The notes under the pieces: generated by a model
Databases searched by the model: none
The model's input: the letters and a program-made list of their open reading frames with translations, nothing else
What the model was told of the DNA's origin: nothing
Assembly: GCA_937911325.1 (NCBI GenBank)
Contig: CALDSD010000101.1
Span: forward strand, 47,305-111,304
Reading direction: 5' to 3'
Source: an uncultured Neomegalonema sp.
Lineage (GTDB): Bacteria; Pseudomonadota; Alphaproteobacteria; Rhodobacterales; Rhodobacteraceae
DNA: 64,000 nucleotides
In this document: piece by piece, positions 46,551-56,388 of the stretch
How the letters are laid out: each line of letters begins with the position of its first letter
Numbering within the stretch: the stretch's first letter is position 1
Translations under genes and position numbers: made by a program

Positions 46551-47954
46551 CTACTGCGCGCGCCTCGTCACCTTCAGGGGCATCCCGCCCTTTGGCCTCA
46601 GGGTCATCGTGACCACCGGTTCGGGCGTGTGGCCTGGTCGTGGCGCGAACTCAAGTCGCGCCAGAAGCGTCGCCAGGATGATGGCGGCCTCCATCAGCGA
46701 GAAATTCATTCCGATGCAGACACGCGGCCCGGCGCCGAACGGCAGATAGGCGTAACGGTCCCGCGCCTTCGCCTTTTCCGGGGCGAAGTTGTCCGGATTG
46801 AACTGCAGCGGGTTCTCCCAAAGGAGTTCGTGACGATGCAGCGCGTAAATCGGCAGCGTCACGAGGTCTCCCTTGCGGACCTCGCGCCCGCACAACTCAT
46901 CGTCGACGCGCGCCGTTCGCGACAGCATCGCCGCTGGTGGATAGAGCCTCATCGCTTCGTCAAGAACCTGGCGGATGTAGGGGAGGTGCTCGAGGTGCTC
47001 GGCGGCGGCCGGGCCTTGGCCGTTCGCCGCCCGGCTCTCATCGGCGGCGCGGTCCAGGGCCGCATTATCGTTAGCGAGCAGGTAAAGCGACCATGCGAGG
47101 GCGAGGGCGGTCGTCTCATGGCCCGCGACGATGAAGGACAGCAGATTGTTGCGCAGGGTCGCGTCGTCCATCTTCTGACCCGTTTCGGGGTCCTCGGCGC
47201 GCAACATGTAGCCGAGCAGATCGTCGGCGCCTTCATAGCTTTCGAGGCTCGCCCGCCGGGAGGCGATCAGTTTGTCCACCATTTCGACGGTGCCGTTCAT
47301 GACCCCTCGGTTCATCAGCTGAGACGGTCTTGGGATCCAGTTGGGCACACCGGCGATATCCAGGATCGAAACCTTGCCGATCGTGTCGAAGTACCGGGTG
47401 ATCGCGCCGCCGATTTCACGCCGGTCGAGGCCCTCGCCGCCGGACAAGAGCGCGTCACAAACGATTTCGAAGGTCGCCGTGACCATTTCGTCCATGACGT
47501 CGGCGACGCCGGTTCCGTCAAACCCGTCATCGATGCTTTTGGCCAGGCGTTCAGCCGTCCGGTCGGCGGCCGCGGTCATCATCGGCGACAGCGCCACCAT
47601 CTTGCGATGGTTGAAGATCGGCGCCGCGGCGCGTCGTTGCCAACGCCACTCGTCGCCTTCCGAAGTGAAGATCGACGTTCCGATCGCAGGGCGAAGCAGG
47701 CGCGGGGTCAGCTCGGATTTCGGGTAGTCGTCGACGGCGTCCAGCATGATCCGGCGGAGCGCGCCTGGATCCATCACCATATGCCAGCGGATGATGGTTT
47801 TGCCGGACACCATCGGTTGTCGGTACGCGATGGCGGGTATCGTCTCGAGCGCGTTGCGCCGCGCAGCCGAAACGATTTGCGGCAGCGACATGGGCTGCAT
47901 CACCCCAGGAACGTGCGCGGGTGTGAAAGGGGCGGGCTGGGCGTCGTCGAGCAT
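46551..47954 (-). CDS. Cytochrome P450
   Basis: 467 aa soluble-type P450. Haem-binding FGAGPRVCIGMNFS with Cys near residue 411, oxygen-activating I-helix motif IVAGHETTALAL, and the K-helix ExxR as LDEAMRLYPPAAML. The overall pattern (AYLPFGAGPR, NPDNFAPEKAKARDRYAY) resembles CYP102/CYP4-like bacterial fatty-acid hydroxylases, but the substrate is not determinable. Start ATG 47954 has GGAGATCG upstream; the open frame extends to 48062 without reason. No ferredoxin or reductase gene is adjacent. Confidence 0.92.
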   Translation of the reverse strand: MLDDAQPAPFTPAHVPGVMQPMSLPQIVSAARRNALETIPAIAYRQPMVSGKTIIRWHMVMDPGALRRIMLDAVDDYPKSELTPRLLRPAIGTSIFTSEGDEWRWQRRAAAPIFNHRKMVALSPMMTAAADRTAERLAKSIDDGFDGTGVADVMDEMVTATFEIVCDALLSGGEGLDRREIGGAITRYFDTIGKVSILDIAGVPNWIPRPSQLMNRGVMNGTVEMVDKLIASRRASLESYEGADDLLGYMLRAEDPETGQKMDDATLRNNLLSFIVAGHETTALALAWSLYLLANDNAALDRAADESRAANGQGPAAAEHLEHLPYIRQVLDEAMRLYPPAAMLSRTARVDDELCGREVRKGDLVTLPIYALHRHELLWENPLQFNPDNFAPEKAKARDRYAYLPFGAGPRVCIGMNFSLMEAAIILATLLARLEFAPRPGHTPEPVVTMTLRPKGGMPLKVTRRAQ

Positions 47955-48063
47955 CTCGATCTCCGTTCGCTGTTGCGTAGCGAAATAGAACCGGGATGCG
48001 GCGCCGGCGAGGCGGCGGAGATGTAATTTTTTATTGGGCCGAAAGTTGGAGGGGGGGCGCACT

Positions 48064-48564
48064 CTAACGCGCCGTCATCTCCTCGGCGCGGGCCTCGCGC
48101 GCCATGTGGTCCAGAACCGCGTTGGCGAACCGGCTTTCTTGCCCTTCCGGAAAGAACGCTTTGGCGACGTCGACATACTCGTTGATCGCGACGCGAGGGG
48201 GAATGTCGGTGCGGGCCAGAAGTTCGTAACCGCCGCAGCGAAAGATCGCGCGTAAGGTCGGATCGACGCGTCCGAGCGGCCACTTCGCCACAAGAGCGGC
48301 GTCGGTAAGCTTGTCGATGTCGCTCTGGCGCTCGACGACGCCCTCGAGGATGGCTCGGAAGAGGGTGATGTCCGCTTCGCGGTACTGTTCGCCCTCGATC
48401 TCGGCGCCAATTCGGTGCGTCTCGAACTCCTGGCGAACCTCGCGCCAGGAGGCGCCGGTGATCTCCATCTGATACAGCGCCTGCACCGCGGCCAGCCGCG
48501 CCGCCGACCGCGCCAGACGCTGCGCTGTGCGCTTGTCTTCTTCTTGAGACTTCTGCTCCGTCAT
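48064..48564 (-). CDS. nusB: Transcription antitermination factor NusB
   Basis: 166 aa all-helical RNA-binding protein acting with NusE/S10 at rRNA operons. RLAAVQALYQMEITG, LTDAALVAKWPLGRVDPTLRAI and the C-terminal IPPRVAINEYVDVAKAFFPE and RFANAVLDHMAR are diagnostic. Five bases downstream of ribH, the conserved rib-nusB arrangement. Confidence 0.95.
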   Translation of the reverse strand: MTEQKSQEEDKRTAQRLARSAARLAAVQALYQMEITGASWREVRQEFETHRIGAEIEGEQYREADITLFRAILEGVVERQSDIDKLTDAALVAKWPLGRVDPTLRAIFRCGGYELLARTDIPPRVAINEYVDVAKAFFPEGQESRFANAVLDHMAREARAEEMTAR

Positions 48565-48569
48565 GTGGA

Positions 48570-49088
48570 TCAGGCCATCAGGATGTGGGCGTCGTCTGAA
48601 TGGAAACTTCGGCCTCCATCCTCGAACCGACGTTCAGCGGCGATCAGATGAAGGCAGGCCTCAGCAGCGCCGCCCCCCTTGTTCATCCGGGCCGGGTCGG
48701 CGCGCTCTGCGGCTTGTTCTTCGGTCTCGACCGTCAGAATGCCGTTGCCGATGCAAAGGCCGCGGTCAACGCCGAGCAGCGTTATGCCGCGCGCGCTTTC
48801 CCCACAGACGAGCTCATAATGGCTGGTCGCGCCTCGGATCACGCAGCCCAGCGCGACGAAGCCGTCGAACCGCGCGCCTCTCGCGGCGAACCGGATCGAC
48901 GGAGGGATCTCGAGCGCGCCGGGCACTTCGAGCAGATCGACTTCGGCGGAGGCTTTCGCGAGTGCGGACCGCGCGCCGGCGATCAGCATATCGGCGATAT
49001 CGCGATAAAACGGCGCAACGACGAGCAGCACGCGGGGCGGCGTCTCGAAAGCAGGAAGGGGCAGAGCCTTATCGGTTTGTTCGGCCAT
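48570..49088 (-). CDS. ribH: 6,7-dimethyl-8-ribityllumazine synthase
   Basis: 172 aa. Conserved parts: LLVVAPFYRDIADMLIAGAR, VPGALEIPPSIRFAAR, FVALGCVIRGATSHYELVC with the substrate-binding stretch, and GNGILTVETEEQAAERADP. Penultimate step of riboflavin synthesis. Lies between ribE and nusB. The bifunctional ribBA gene usually found beside it is absent from this cluster. Confidence 0.96.
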   Translation of the reverse strand: MAEQTDKALPLPAFETPPRVLLVVAPFYRDIADMLIAGARSALAKASAEVDLLEVPGALEIPPSIRFAARGARFDGFVALGCVIRGATSHYELVCGESARGITLLGVDRGLCIGNGILTVETEEQAAERADPARMNKGGGAAEACLHLIAAERRFEDGGRSFHSDDAHILMA

Positions 49089-49099
49089 CGTCCCTTTTC

Positions 49100-49711
49100 C
49101 TATTTGGCTGCGATGTCGCGCATGCGAGCGACATAGCGAGCGAGCACATCGATTTCGATATTCATTTTGTCGCCAGCCGCCAAGGCGTCAAAGGTCGTCC
49201 ATTCCTTGGTATGGGGGATCAGGTTCACCCCGAAACGGACGCCGGCTGGCCCATCGTCCACTTCGTTCACCGTCAAGGAGCAGCCGTCGAGCGCCACCGA
49301 TCCCTTTGGCGCGATGTAGATCGCCAGATCGCTCGGCGCCTCGAGGATGACCCGCGTGCTGGCGCCTTCGTCGCGCGTCTCGATCACCGAACCGACGCCG
49401 TCGACATGGCCGCTCACAATGTGACCTCCCAGCTCGTCGCCGACCTTCAAGGCGCGCTCAAGATTGATGCGTCGCCCTGGCGTCCAGTCGCCGAGGTTGG
49501 TCTTCGAGAGCGTCTCCGCCGAGGCATCGACGGCGAACCATTTCTCTGACGGGTTCTTTTCGGTCACGGTCAGACAGACGCCCGCGCAGCAAATCGACGC
49601 GCCGAGATCGACCGTGCTCAGATCATAGCGGGTGCGGATGCGCAGACGCGTATCTCCGCGCGCTTCCGTCTCGATCAACTCGCCGATATCGCTGATGATG
49701 CCGGTGAACAT
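49100..49711 (-). CDS. ribE: Riboflavin synthase alpha chain
   Basis: 203 aa with two lumazine-binding repeats: MFTGIISDIGELIETEA at the N-terminus, GASICCAGVCLTVTEK, then the second repeat at GGHIVSGHVDGVGSV and GSVALDGCSLTVNEV. Dismutates two lumazines to riboflavin. ATG 49711 is fixed by the universal MFTGI start. 11 bases before ribH. No FMN riboswitch seen upstream. Confidence 0.96.
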   Translation of the reverse strand: MFTGIISDIGELIETEARGDTRLRIRTRYDLSTVDLGASICCAGVCLTVTEKNPSEKWFAVDASAETLSKTNLGDWTPGRRINLERALKVGDELGGHIVSGHVDGVGSVIETRDEGASTRVILEAPSDLAIYIAPKGSVALDGCSLTVNEVDDGPAGVRFGVNLIPHTKEWTTFDALAAGDKMNIEIDVLARYVARMRDIAAK

Positions 49712-49730
49712 GGCGGTGGGCCTTTCAAGA

Positions 49731-49764
49731 CGATGCAAGCCAAACGATGCAAGCCAAACGATGC
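49731..49764 (-). repeat. 14-base tandem direct repeat upstream of ribE
   Basis: CGATGCAAGCCAAA occurs at 49731-49744 and 49745-49758, with a partial third copy CGATGC at 49759-49764. It lies 20 bases before the ribE start, in the divergent region shared with the membrane-protein gene. Confidence 0.85.
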
Positions 49765-49899
49765 GAGCGACGGCTCTGACATGCCGGCCGGCGCTTGGCA
49801 ACAGATATGGCGTCTGCGCGCCATGCAAAGGGCCGCGGCGCGCTGGACTTCTCTCTACGCCGCGGCATATCGCGCGGCGTAGAGATTGAAGGACGCATC

Positions 49900-50280
49900 A
49901 TGACCGTAATCGGCGTTTTCCGGCTCCTCCTGGCTGTCTCGATCATTTGCGATCTTGTGGCCTGGACCTGGCGCGACATCGTCTACACCCGGGTGCTGGA
50001 GCCTGACCTGGCCAAGGGCGATACGGCGCTGATGGTGACAGCCGTGCTGTTTGTCGTCTTCGCGGTCCCGCTTTGGCGGCGATGGAAAGGATCCGCCGCC
50101 TTTATGATTGGGCTTACGGCGCTGGCGGTGATCGGTCGGTTGGTTGATCCCGCAACCCCATGGACGACCAACAACGCGATCATGATCTTGGAGATCATCG
50201 CAGCGACGACATGGGGGGGCATGCTGGCGATCGTCCTGATGCCGGAGAGCCGCAAACAGTTCGACCGCGGTCTACTCTGA
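49900..50280 (+). CDS. Small four-helix membrane protein inside the rib cluster
   Basis: 126 aa with about four hydrophobic segments: VFRLLLAVSIICDLVAW, TALMVTAVLFVVFAVPLW, AAFMIGLTALAVIGRLV and an IMILEIIAATTWGGMLAIVL end. Likely an inner-membrane protein of unknown function (DUF4345-like or similar in size only). Start ATG 49900 with GAAGGACGC upstream. It is on the opposite strand to the rib genes and its 3' end overlaps the ribD stop by 9 bases. Confidence 0.75.
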   Translation: MTVIGVFRLLLAVSIICDLVAWTWRDIVYTRVLEPDLAKGDTALMVTAVLFVVFAVPLWRRWKGSAAFMIGLTALAVIGRLVDPATPWTTNNAIMILEIIAATTWGGMLAIVLMPESRKQFDRGLL

Positions 50281-51423
50281 GTTGGGCGCGGGGATGGGGC
50301 GCCACTCCGTCAGCACATCCGCACCTGTCACTTCCGAGGCGACGAGTTCGAAACGTGCGGCGGCGGCCAGTTGATCCAGAACCAAGGGACCGACGGCCGG
50401 GCGACCGTCGGCGCCGATCGCCATTCCCGCCGTCGCCCACAAAAGCCGATCGACGAGCCCGGCCTTGAGCAGCGACCCGGCCAACGCGCCGCCGCCCTCG
50501 CAGAACACGCGCGTTACGCCTCGGGCCGCGACGCTTCGCAGACCCGCTTCTAGGTCGAGCATGCCGTTCGCGACCGGCGTCTCGATGAGGATAGCGCCGA
50601 TCGCCTCGAACGCGTCTCGATTTGCCGCGGGCGCGTCCGACCCATGCAGCATCCAAAGCGGTCGCTGAGGGGTGCTCTGAGCCAGCTGGCTCTCCATCGG
50701 CAGGCTCAGACGGCTGTCGGCGACGATCCGGACGGGGGAGCGCATCTCCAGCCCTGGCAACCTCACGTCGAGGCCTGGATCGTCGGCCCGCGCCGTTCCA
50801 GCGCCCACCAGGATCGCATCGTGACTGGCGCGCAGCAGATGCACCCGCCGGCGCGATTCCTCGCCTGTGATCCATTTGCTTTCGCCGGCCGATGTGGCGA
50901 TGCGGCCGTCCAGCGTGCTCGCAAGCTTGAGCGTGAGAAACGGCCGCCCCTTGTCGCGCCGCATGAGGTAGCCGGCGTTCACGTTTCGCGCCTCGGTTTC
51001 CATAAGGCCGGTCGTGACTTCGATGCCGGCGGCGCGCAACAGGTCGTGTCCCCGGCCGGCGACACGCGGGTCGGGGTCTTCAAACGCCGTCACCACACGT
51101 GCGACGCCAGCAGAGACCAGCGCTTCGGAACAGGGTGGGGTGACGCCGTGGTGAGCGCAGGGCTCCAGTGTGACATAGACGGTCGCGCCCTGGGCGCTGG
51201 AGCCCGCGCGCGCCAGCGCTTCGACCTCCGCATGAGGGCGGCCGCCCGGTTGCGTCCACCCGCGGGAAACCAGTTCGCCGTCTTTCACGATCACGCAGCC
51301 GACGGCGGGGTTTGGCCAGGTCCGACCCAACCCGCGTCGCGCCAAGTCCAACGCAGCGCGCATCCAGCGGAGGTCGTCGTCAGCGCTTCTCTGCGGCGCA
51401 GATGCGGATTTATGCAGCGTCAT
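50272..51423 (-). CDS. ribD: Bifunctional riboflavin deaminase/reductase
   Basis: 383 aa. The N-terminal deaminase domain has zinc motifs GRPHAEVEAL and EPCAHHGVTPPC. The C-terminal reductase domain (from about 150) has RPFLTLKLASTLDGRIAT, LLRASHDAILVGAGTARADDP and FCEGGGALAGSLLKAG. Catalyses steps 2 and 3 of riboflavin synthesis. Starts inside the end of nrdR (14-base overlap), the nrdR-ribD order conserved in many bacteria. Confidence 0.95.
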   Translation of the reverse strand: MTLHKSASAPQRSADDDLRWMRAALDLARRGLGRTWPNPAVGCVIVKDGELVSRGWTQPGGRPHAEVEALARAGSSAQGATVYVTLEPCAHHGVTPPCSEALVSAGVARVVTAFEDPDPRVAGRGHDLLRAAGIEVTTGLMETEARNVNAGYLMRRDKGRPFLTLKLASTLDGRIATSAGESKWITGEESRRRVHLLRASHDAILVGAGTARADDPGLDVRLPGLEMRSPVRIVADSRLSLPMESQLAQSTPQRPLWMLHGSDAPAANRDAFEAIGAILIETPVANGMLDLEAGLRSVAARGVTRVFCEGGGALAGSLLKAGLVDRLLWATAGMAIGADGRPAVGPLVLDQLAAAARFELVASEVTGADVLTEWRPIPAPNSE

Positions 51424-51880
51424 CCTCGCTGGCGGTTCGGTTGTTTTCGATGAACTTCATGAAGTCTTCGACGCTGTCGAAGTTCTTGTAGACCGACGCG
51501 TACCGCAAAAAGCCGACAGGGTCCGTGCGTTCTAGCGCTCGCATGACCTCATCGCCGATAACCTTCGACGTGATGTCGGTGTCGCCGCCAGTTTCAAGAC
51601 GCCGGACAATCCCGGTGATCAGCTGATCGAGGCGCTCTGGCTCGATGTGGCGGCGGTTCATGGCCAGCCGGATCGATCTCGCGAGCTTGTCGCGGTCAAA
51701 GTCCTCCCGGCGTCCATCCGACTTGATCACGACGAGATCGCGCAACTGAACACGCTCGAACGTCGTAAAGCGACCCTGACAGGCTGGGCAAAAGCGCCGG
51801 CGTCTGATCGAGGCGTGCTCTTCGGTGGGGCGGGAGTCCTTCACCTGGGTTTCGGTGTTTCCGCAAAAGGGGCAACGCAT
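51410..51880 (-). CDS. nrdR: Transcriptional repressor of ribonucleotide reductase genes
   Basis: 156 aa. The N-terminal zinc ribbon has CPFCGNTETQVKDSRP and RRRFCPACQGRFTTFERV; the ATP-cone domain follows (VVIKSDGRREDFDRDKLARS, EVMRALERTDPVGFLRYASV). ATG 51880 is fixed by the universal MRCPFC start. Senses ATP/dATP and represses nrd operons. Downstream of glyA on the same strand. Confidence 0.96.
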   Translation of the reverse strand: MRCPFCGNTETQVKDSRPTEEHASIRRRRFCPACQGRFTTFERVQLRDLVVIKSDGRREDFDRDKLARSIRLAMNRRHIEPERLDQLITGIVRRLETGGDTDITSKVIGDEVMRALERTDPVGFLRYASVYKNFDSVEDFMKFIENNRTASEDDAA

Positions 51881-52029
51881 GATCTTGGTCCTCAACGGCG
51901 CTGGCGACGATATATGTATAGTCGTTACAGCGCCTTGGGGGAAGACCTGTTTCCTACTGCGATATGTGGGGGGTGGCTCAAATCGCCTGGACGGCGGCGC
52001 AGAGCCGCCGCCCGGGAAAACCTGATCGC

Positions 52030-53328
52030 CTAGAGATACGGGTAGATCGGGAAAGCGCGGCACAACGCGACGGCGCGTTCCTTCACTTGAGCCTCAACCG
52101 CCGCGTTGCCTTCTTCGCCGTTGGCGGCGAGACCGTCCACGACGTCGGCGATCATTTCCCCGATCTGCCGGAACTCGTCCTGCCCAAACCCGCGGGTCGT
52201 GCCGGCGGGCGAGCCCAGCCGGATGCCCGAGGTGACCATCGGCGGGGCCGGATCAAACGGGACGCCGTTCTTGTTGCAGGTGATATGGGCGCGTCCGAGC
52301 GACTTTTCGGCTGCGGCTCCCGAGACGCCTTTCGGGCGCAGATCGACGAGCTGCAAATGCGTGTCGGTGCCGCCGGTGACCAAGGCCAATCCGCGCTCCA
52401 CTAGGACCTCTCCCATCACTTGCGCGTTTTTGATCACGCTGGCGATGTAGTCTTTGTACTCGGGACGCAGCGCCTCGCCGAAAGCCACGGCCTTGGCCGC
52501 GATGACATGCATCAGCGGACCGCCTTGCAGCCCTGGGAAGACCGCCGAGTTGAACTTTTTCGCCAAGGCCTCGTCATTGGTCAGAATCATCCCGCCGCGC
52601 GGGCCGCGCAGGGTCTTGTGCGTCGTTGTCGTCGCCACATGCGCATGTTCGAGCGGATTTGGATGATGTCCCGCAGCCACCAGCCCCGAGAAGTGGGCCA
52701 TGTCCACGTGCAGGATCGCGCCGACGCTGTCGGCGATTTCCCGGAACCGCTTGAAATCGATCTGGCGAGGGACGGCCGACCCGCCTGCATAGAGCAGGGT
52801 GGGCTTGTGTTCGTCGACGATCCGCGCCACGGCGTCATAGTCGATGCGCTGCGTATCCTCGGCGACGCCGTATTGCACCGCATTGAACCATTTGCCTGAC
52901 AGGTTGGGTCTCGCGCCGTGGGTCAAGTGTCCGCCCGAGGCCAGATCCATCCCGACGATCGTATCGCCGGGTTTGATCGTTGCGAGCATCACGGCCTGGT
53001 TCGCCTGTGCGCCTGAATGCGGCTGCACATTGGCGAAGCCGCAGTCGAAGAGCTTGCAGGCCCGCTCGATCGCGAGACTCTCGGCGACATCGACGTACTG
53101 GCAGCCGCCATAATAGCGCCGGCCCGGATAGCCTTCGGCGTACTTGTTGGTCATTACCGAGCCCTGCGCCTCGATCACGGCGCGCGAGGCGATGTTTTCC
53201 GATGCGATGAGTTCGATTTCGTCGCGCTGACGGGTCAACTCGTCTTCAATCGACGCAAAGAGAGCCGGGTCGCTATCGGCAAGTGATTGTGTGAAAAAAC
53301 CTTCATATTTAATGTCTGCGTCCGCCAT
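52030..53328 (-). CDS. glyA: Serine hydroxymethyltransferase
   Basis: 432 aa PLP enzyme converting serine and tetrahydrofolate to glycine and methylene-[40 protein letters not shown], and the PLP lysine in [17 protein letters not shown] near residue 238 are diagnostic. Full length. Heads the glyA-nrdR-ribD group. Confidence 0.97.
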   Translation of the reverse strand: MADADIKYEGFFTQSLADSDPALFASIEDELTRQRDEIELIASENIASRAVIEAQGSVMTNKYAEGYPGRRYYGGCQYVDVAESLAIERACKLFDCGFANVQPHSGAQANQAVMLATIKPGDTIVGMDLASGGHLTHGARPNLSGKWFNAVQYGVAEDTQRIDYDAVARIVDEHKPTLLYAGGSAVPRQIDFKRFREIADSVGAILHVDMAHFSGLVAAGHHPNPLEHAHVATTTTHKTLRGPRGGMILTNDEALAKKFNSAVFPGLQGGPLMHVIAAKAVAFGEALRPEYKDYIASVIKNAQVMGEVLVERGLALVTGGTDTHLQLVDLRPKGVSGAAAEKSLGRAHITCNKNGVPFDPAPPMVTSGIRLGSPAGTTRGFGQDEFRQIGEMIADVVDGLAANGEEGNAAVEAQVKERAVALCRAFPIYPYL

Positions 53329-53477
53329 GTCGTCCTCCCGATGTGGCCGCGTTCGCCGAATCTAAAAAATTCAGATCCATCTTGGCCTTGCTAGTTAGGC
53401 TGATAATCTGTTTCGGACCAGCGACGAGTAAAGATACGACCTGTCGCACCTGAAGAGCGAACGAATTCGAGGCCCTC

Positions 53478-54305
53478 ATGGCGCGCGCCGAATCGACCAC
53501 ATCCGCCGCTCAGGGCGCAGGACAGGTCCTAGCGTCAGGCGAAGCGCCGCGTATCTGCTTTCTCGCAAGCGAGGTCGACAGCGCCCAGGCGGCCATGACC
53601 GCTCTCAGGGATCGCTATGGCCATACTTCGTCGGAGGATGCGGATGTCATTGTCGCGCTAGGAGGCGACGGCTTCATGCTCCAGGTCATGCACGCCCACA
53701 TGGATCTGAGCGTGCCGTTCTATGGGATGAACCGCGGCTCGGTCGGGTTCTTGCTCAACGAATATGTCGAAGACGATCTCTTGGAGCGGCTGGCGTCGGC
53801 TGAGCGCACCACCGTCACGCCGCTGCGCATGCGCGCTTATCGTGTTGACGAACAGATGGTTGAAGCTTTGGCGATCAATGAGGTCGCCCTTCTGCGCGAG
53901 ACGCGACAGGCGGCGAAATTGAGGATCCTGGTCGATGGTCGGGAGCGCCTTCCGGAACTGATCTGCGATGGCGCGTTGGTGTCGACCCCTGCGGGGAGCA
54001 CGGCCTACAATCTCTCCGCCCATGGTCCGATCATCCCGATCACGGCCGAGTTGCTGGCGCTCACCCCGATTTCAGCTTTTCGACCCCGCCGATGGCGCGG
54101 CGCTCTTTTGCCTAAGGGCGTTTCGGTTGAAATCCAGGCGCTGGAAGCGCGAAAGCGGCCGGTTTCCGCGGTTGCGGATTTTCACGAGGTCCGCGACGTC
54201 GCGCGTGTTGAAATCCAGTCTGCCGATGACAAAGCGTTAACGTTGTTGTTCGACGGCGGTCACTCGCTGGAAGAACGGCTGATGCGTGAACAGTTTTCGC
54301 CTTAA
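53478..54305 (+). CDS. nadK: NAD kinase
   Basis: 275 aa. Phosphorylates NAD to [22 protein letters not shown] near residue 60 contains the GGDG motif; [26 protein letters not shown] and [17 protein letters not shown] follow, all conserved. Start ATG 53478. A frame preceding the next gene overlaps its end, but the next gene's true start is 127 bases further. Confidence 0.95.
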   Translation: MARAESTTSAAQGAGQVLASGEAPRICFLASEVDSAQAAMTALRDRYGHTSSEDADVIVALGGDGFMLQVMHAHMDLSVPFYGMNRGSVGFLLNEYVEDDLLERLASAERTTVTPLRMRAYRVDEQMVEALAINEVALLRETRQAAKLRILVDGRERLPELICDGALVSTPAGSTAYNLSAHGPIIPITAELLALTPISAFRPRRWRGALLPKGVSVEIQALEARKRPVSAVADFHEVRDVARVEIQSADDKALTLLFDGGHSLEERLMREQFSP

Positions 54306-54432
54306 CCATCTAAAACATGCGCGCAGGCGAATTCTAAATCCAATTTTAAGCTCTCCAAACCACCTTCCCATAAGGAAAAACGATCGACCTGCCGCGCTGC
54401 GCCACAGCGACGGCGAGGCGTGGAGAGTGAGC

Positions 54433-56226
54433 ATGACCAATATCCAACCGGATCAGGTTAGCGAGGACGCGGGCAGCTTTTACTTCACCGCTGCGCACTG
54501 GGAGGCGCAGGATGCCATCATCCAGGCGATCTCGGACGGAGACGGCCTCTCCGCGCTGATTGGACCGACGGGGTCCGGAAAATCGGTCTTGGCGCGTCAA
54601 ATCGCGGCCGAGCTCCCGTCCGATCATATGAAAATCACGCTTGCGGTGCCGCCTGGCTCGGCGCAAGAGCTCGTCAGCGCCTTGCATGGCGCGCTGGGCG
54701 CGGAAACGGCGGCGCGTGAAGCCAAGAGCGTCTCGGACGCCGTGCGTCTTCGGCTGCATCAGCTCGTGGAGGCGGATCAAAAGGTCGTCCTTTTTGTGGA
54801 CGATGCGGATCGCTGTCCGGAAGACGTCGTCGAACTGATCGCTCGCATGCGCCGGATCGGCGAAACACAGAGCGGCGATCCGATCGGCGTCCAATCAGTG
54901 CTGATCGGAGGACCGACGCTTCGGCAGATGTTTGACGATGCGTCGTCGTCGATCGTCGCCGAAGCGCTCGGCGTCAGAGCGCATCTACGGTACCTGACCT
55001 CCGAAGAGATCCGCCGGTTTTTGGCTCAGCGCTTCGACTATCTCAATGCGATCGCTGCGCCGGGACAGGCGTTGATCGACGTCGACGCGATTGATCGCAT
55101 CGAAGACCTGACGGTCGGGGCTCCGCGGCTTCTATCGCTGTTGTCCAACCACATCGCGCTGTTCACGAAAGACGCGAGCGCTCTGCCGATCACGATCGAT
55201 ATGGTGGACGAAGCGGCGGACGCGACGTCGATGTACTTGAAACGGACGGTCGCGATCGCAGAGGCCGAGATGCTCGCCGATCTGCCGACGGTATTGCCCG
55301 AAACCCGGGCTCAGACCCCTCTCGACGCTCTGGCGCCTCTCGCGCCGACGGCTGAGGCGGCTCCGAGCGACGACCCAAAGGCGGGCGAGGTCGCGCCGCC
55401 CTGGCGAAATCGCCCAACGCCGGACAACCAAGCTCAAAAAGGGCCGCGCGTTGTGCGGACCGTGCGACGTCGCGGGCCCATCACGCTGTCGCGAAAAGCC
55501 TATGTGATCGCTGCGGGCGTCGCGGCGATCGCGGTGACGGGCATCGTCGCGCCGATGGTCGCGCCAGCGGCGCTGCGCGCCTGGGAACAGCACAAAGCCG
55601 CCGCCGAGGACAGCTCGGTCGATGTGGGCGGCATGCTGGATGAAACAGGGCGCCGTGTGAAAGACGGGGCCGTTGAGACCTTTGAAAAGGCGTCGCTGGC
55701 GTTTGAAGACGCGCAAGTCGTCGCCGGCTCGACCTATGAAGACAACCGCGGCGAGCTTCTTGATGTGGTCGACGGCGTTCTCAACAGCGCGGAGGACGTC
55801 GCGCGGTCTTTCGCCGACGACGCGGAAACGCCGCAGATCGTGCGCGACGCGGCCTCCGCCGTCGCGTCCAATTTGAACGAGAAGCGCGCGACGCTTGAGG
55901 TCGGACAGGCGATCGAAGCCGCGCGGGCGCGCGGTGACCAATCGGTTTCCGACGCCCTCCGTTCGCAGGTCGACGCCTATCTCAAGACCGCTCGTCAACG
56001 GTTCGAAGCGGAGCAATTCACCGCTCCGATCGGCGATAGCGCATACGATGCGTATCTCGCGGCCCTTCGCTTGCAAGGGGCTAACGCGCAGGCTCTCCTG
56101 GGCCTGCAAAGTATCGAGAACATCTACCGACAGCAGGCGAGTAATGCGCTGCGACGCCGCAAATATGAAGAGTTCCATCAGCTCTCCGAACTTGCAGACA
56201 AGGTGCGCGCGCGACAACCGCTCTAG
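54433..56226 (+). CDS. Membrane-anchored AAA ATPase, ExeA/GspA-like
   Basis: 597 aa. N-terminal AAA domain (about 15-270): Walker A IGPTGSGKSVLARQI near 42-50, Walker B KVVLFVDDADRCPED near 117-130, then GAPRLLSLLSNHIAL, the pattern of ExeA/GspA-type ATPases. A Pro-rich linker, a basic patch (RTVRRRGPITLSRK) and one membrane segment near 356-377 (YVIAAGVAAIAVTGIVAPMV) follow. The last 215 residues are Ala/Glu-rich, helical and end with TPR-like stretches, with no peptidoglycan-binding domain as in ExeA. No secretion genes are nearby. Function unknown; position between nadK and hdaA. Confidence 0.75.
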   Translation: MTNIQPDQVSEDAGSFYFTAAHWEAQDAIIQAISDGDGLSALIGPTGSGKSVLARQIAAELPSDHMKITLAVPPGSAQELVSALHGALGAETAAREAKSVSDAVRLRLHQLVEADQKVVLFVDDADRCPEDVVELIARMRRIGETQSGDPIGVQSVLIGGPTLRQMFDDASSSIVAEALGVRAHLRYLTSEEIRRFLAQRFDYLNAIAAPGQALIDVDAIDRIEDLTVGAPRLLSLLSNHIALFTKDASALPITIDMVDEAADATSMYLKRTVAIAEAEMLADLPTVLPETRAQTPLDALAPLAPTAEAAPSDDPKAGEVAPPWRNRPTPDNQAQKGPRVVRTVRRRGPITLSRKAYVIAAGVAAIAVTGIVAPMVAPAALRAWEQHKAAAEDSSVDVGGMLDETGRRVKDGAVETFEKASLAFEDAQVVAGSTYEDNRGELLDVVDGVLNSAEDVARSFADDAETPQIVRDAASAVASNLNEKRATLEVGQAIEAARARGDQSVSDALRSQVDAYLKTARQRFEAEQFTAPIGDSAYDAYLAALRLQGANAQALLGLQSIENIYRQQASNALRRRKYEEFHQLSELADKVRARQPL

Positions 56227-56388
56227 ACGGGGCCTGCATAATGAAAAGACGGCTCGACGCCGGCTTGAGGGAGCATTATGTCAAGCGCCAGACACAGCGA
56301 CGGCTGTATTTCGCAGCCTTCGCGTCCGGTCCGTTTGGATCCGTATCGTCTTAGAACACGTCCAGCAGCGGTGAAGCCTGCGCCCAAG

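Noticed and set aside
46509..48026. 505-codon plus-strand open frame opposite the P450
   Set aside because: The minus strand encodes all P450 signature motifs; the plus frame has none.
49712..49899. FMN riboswitch before ribE
   Set aside because: None of the conserved riboswitch core blocks are visible; only short tandem repeats occur.
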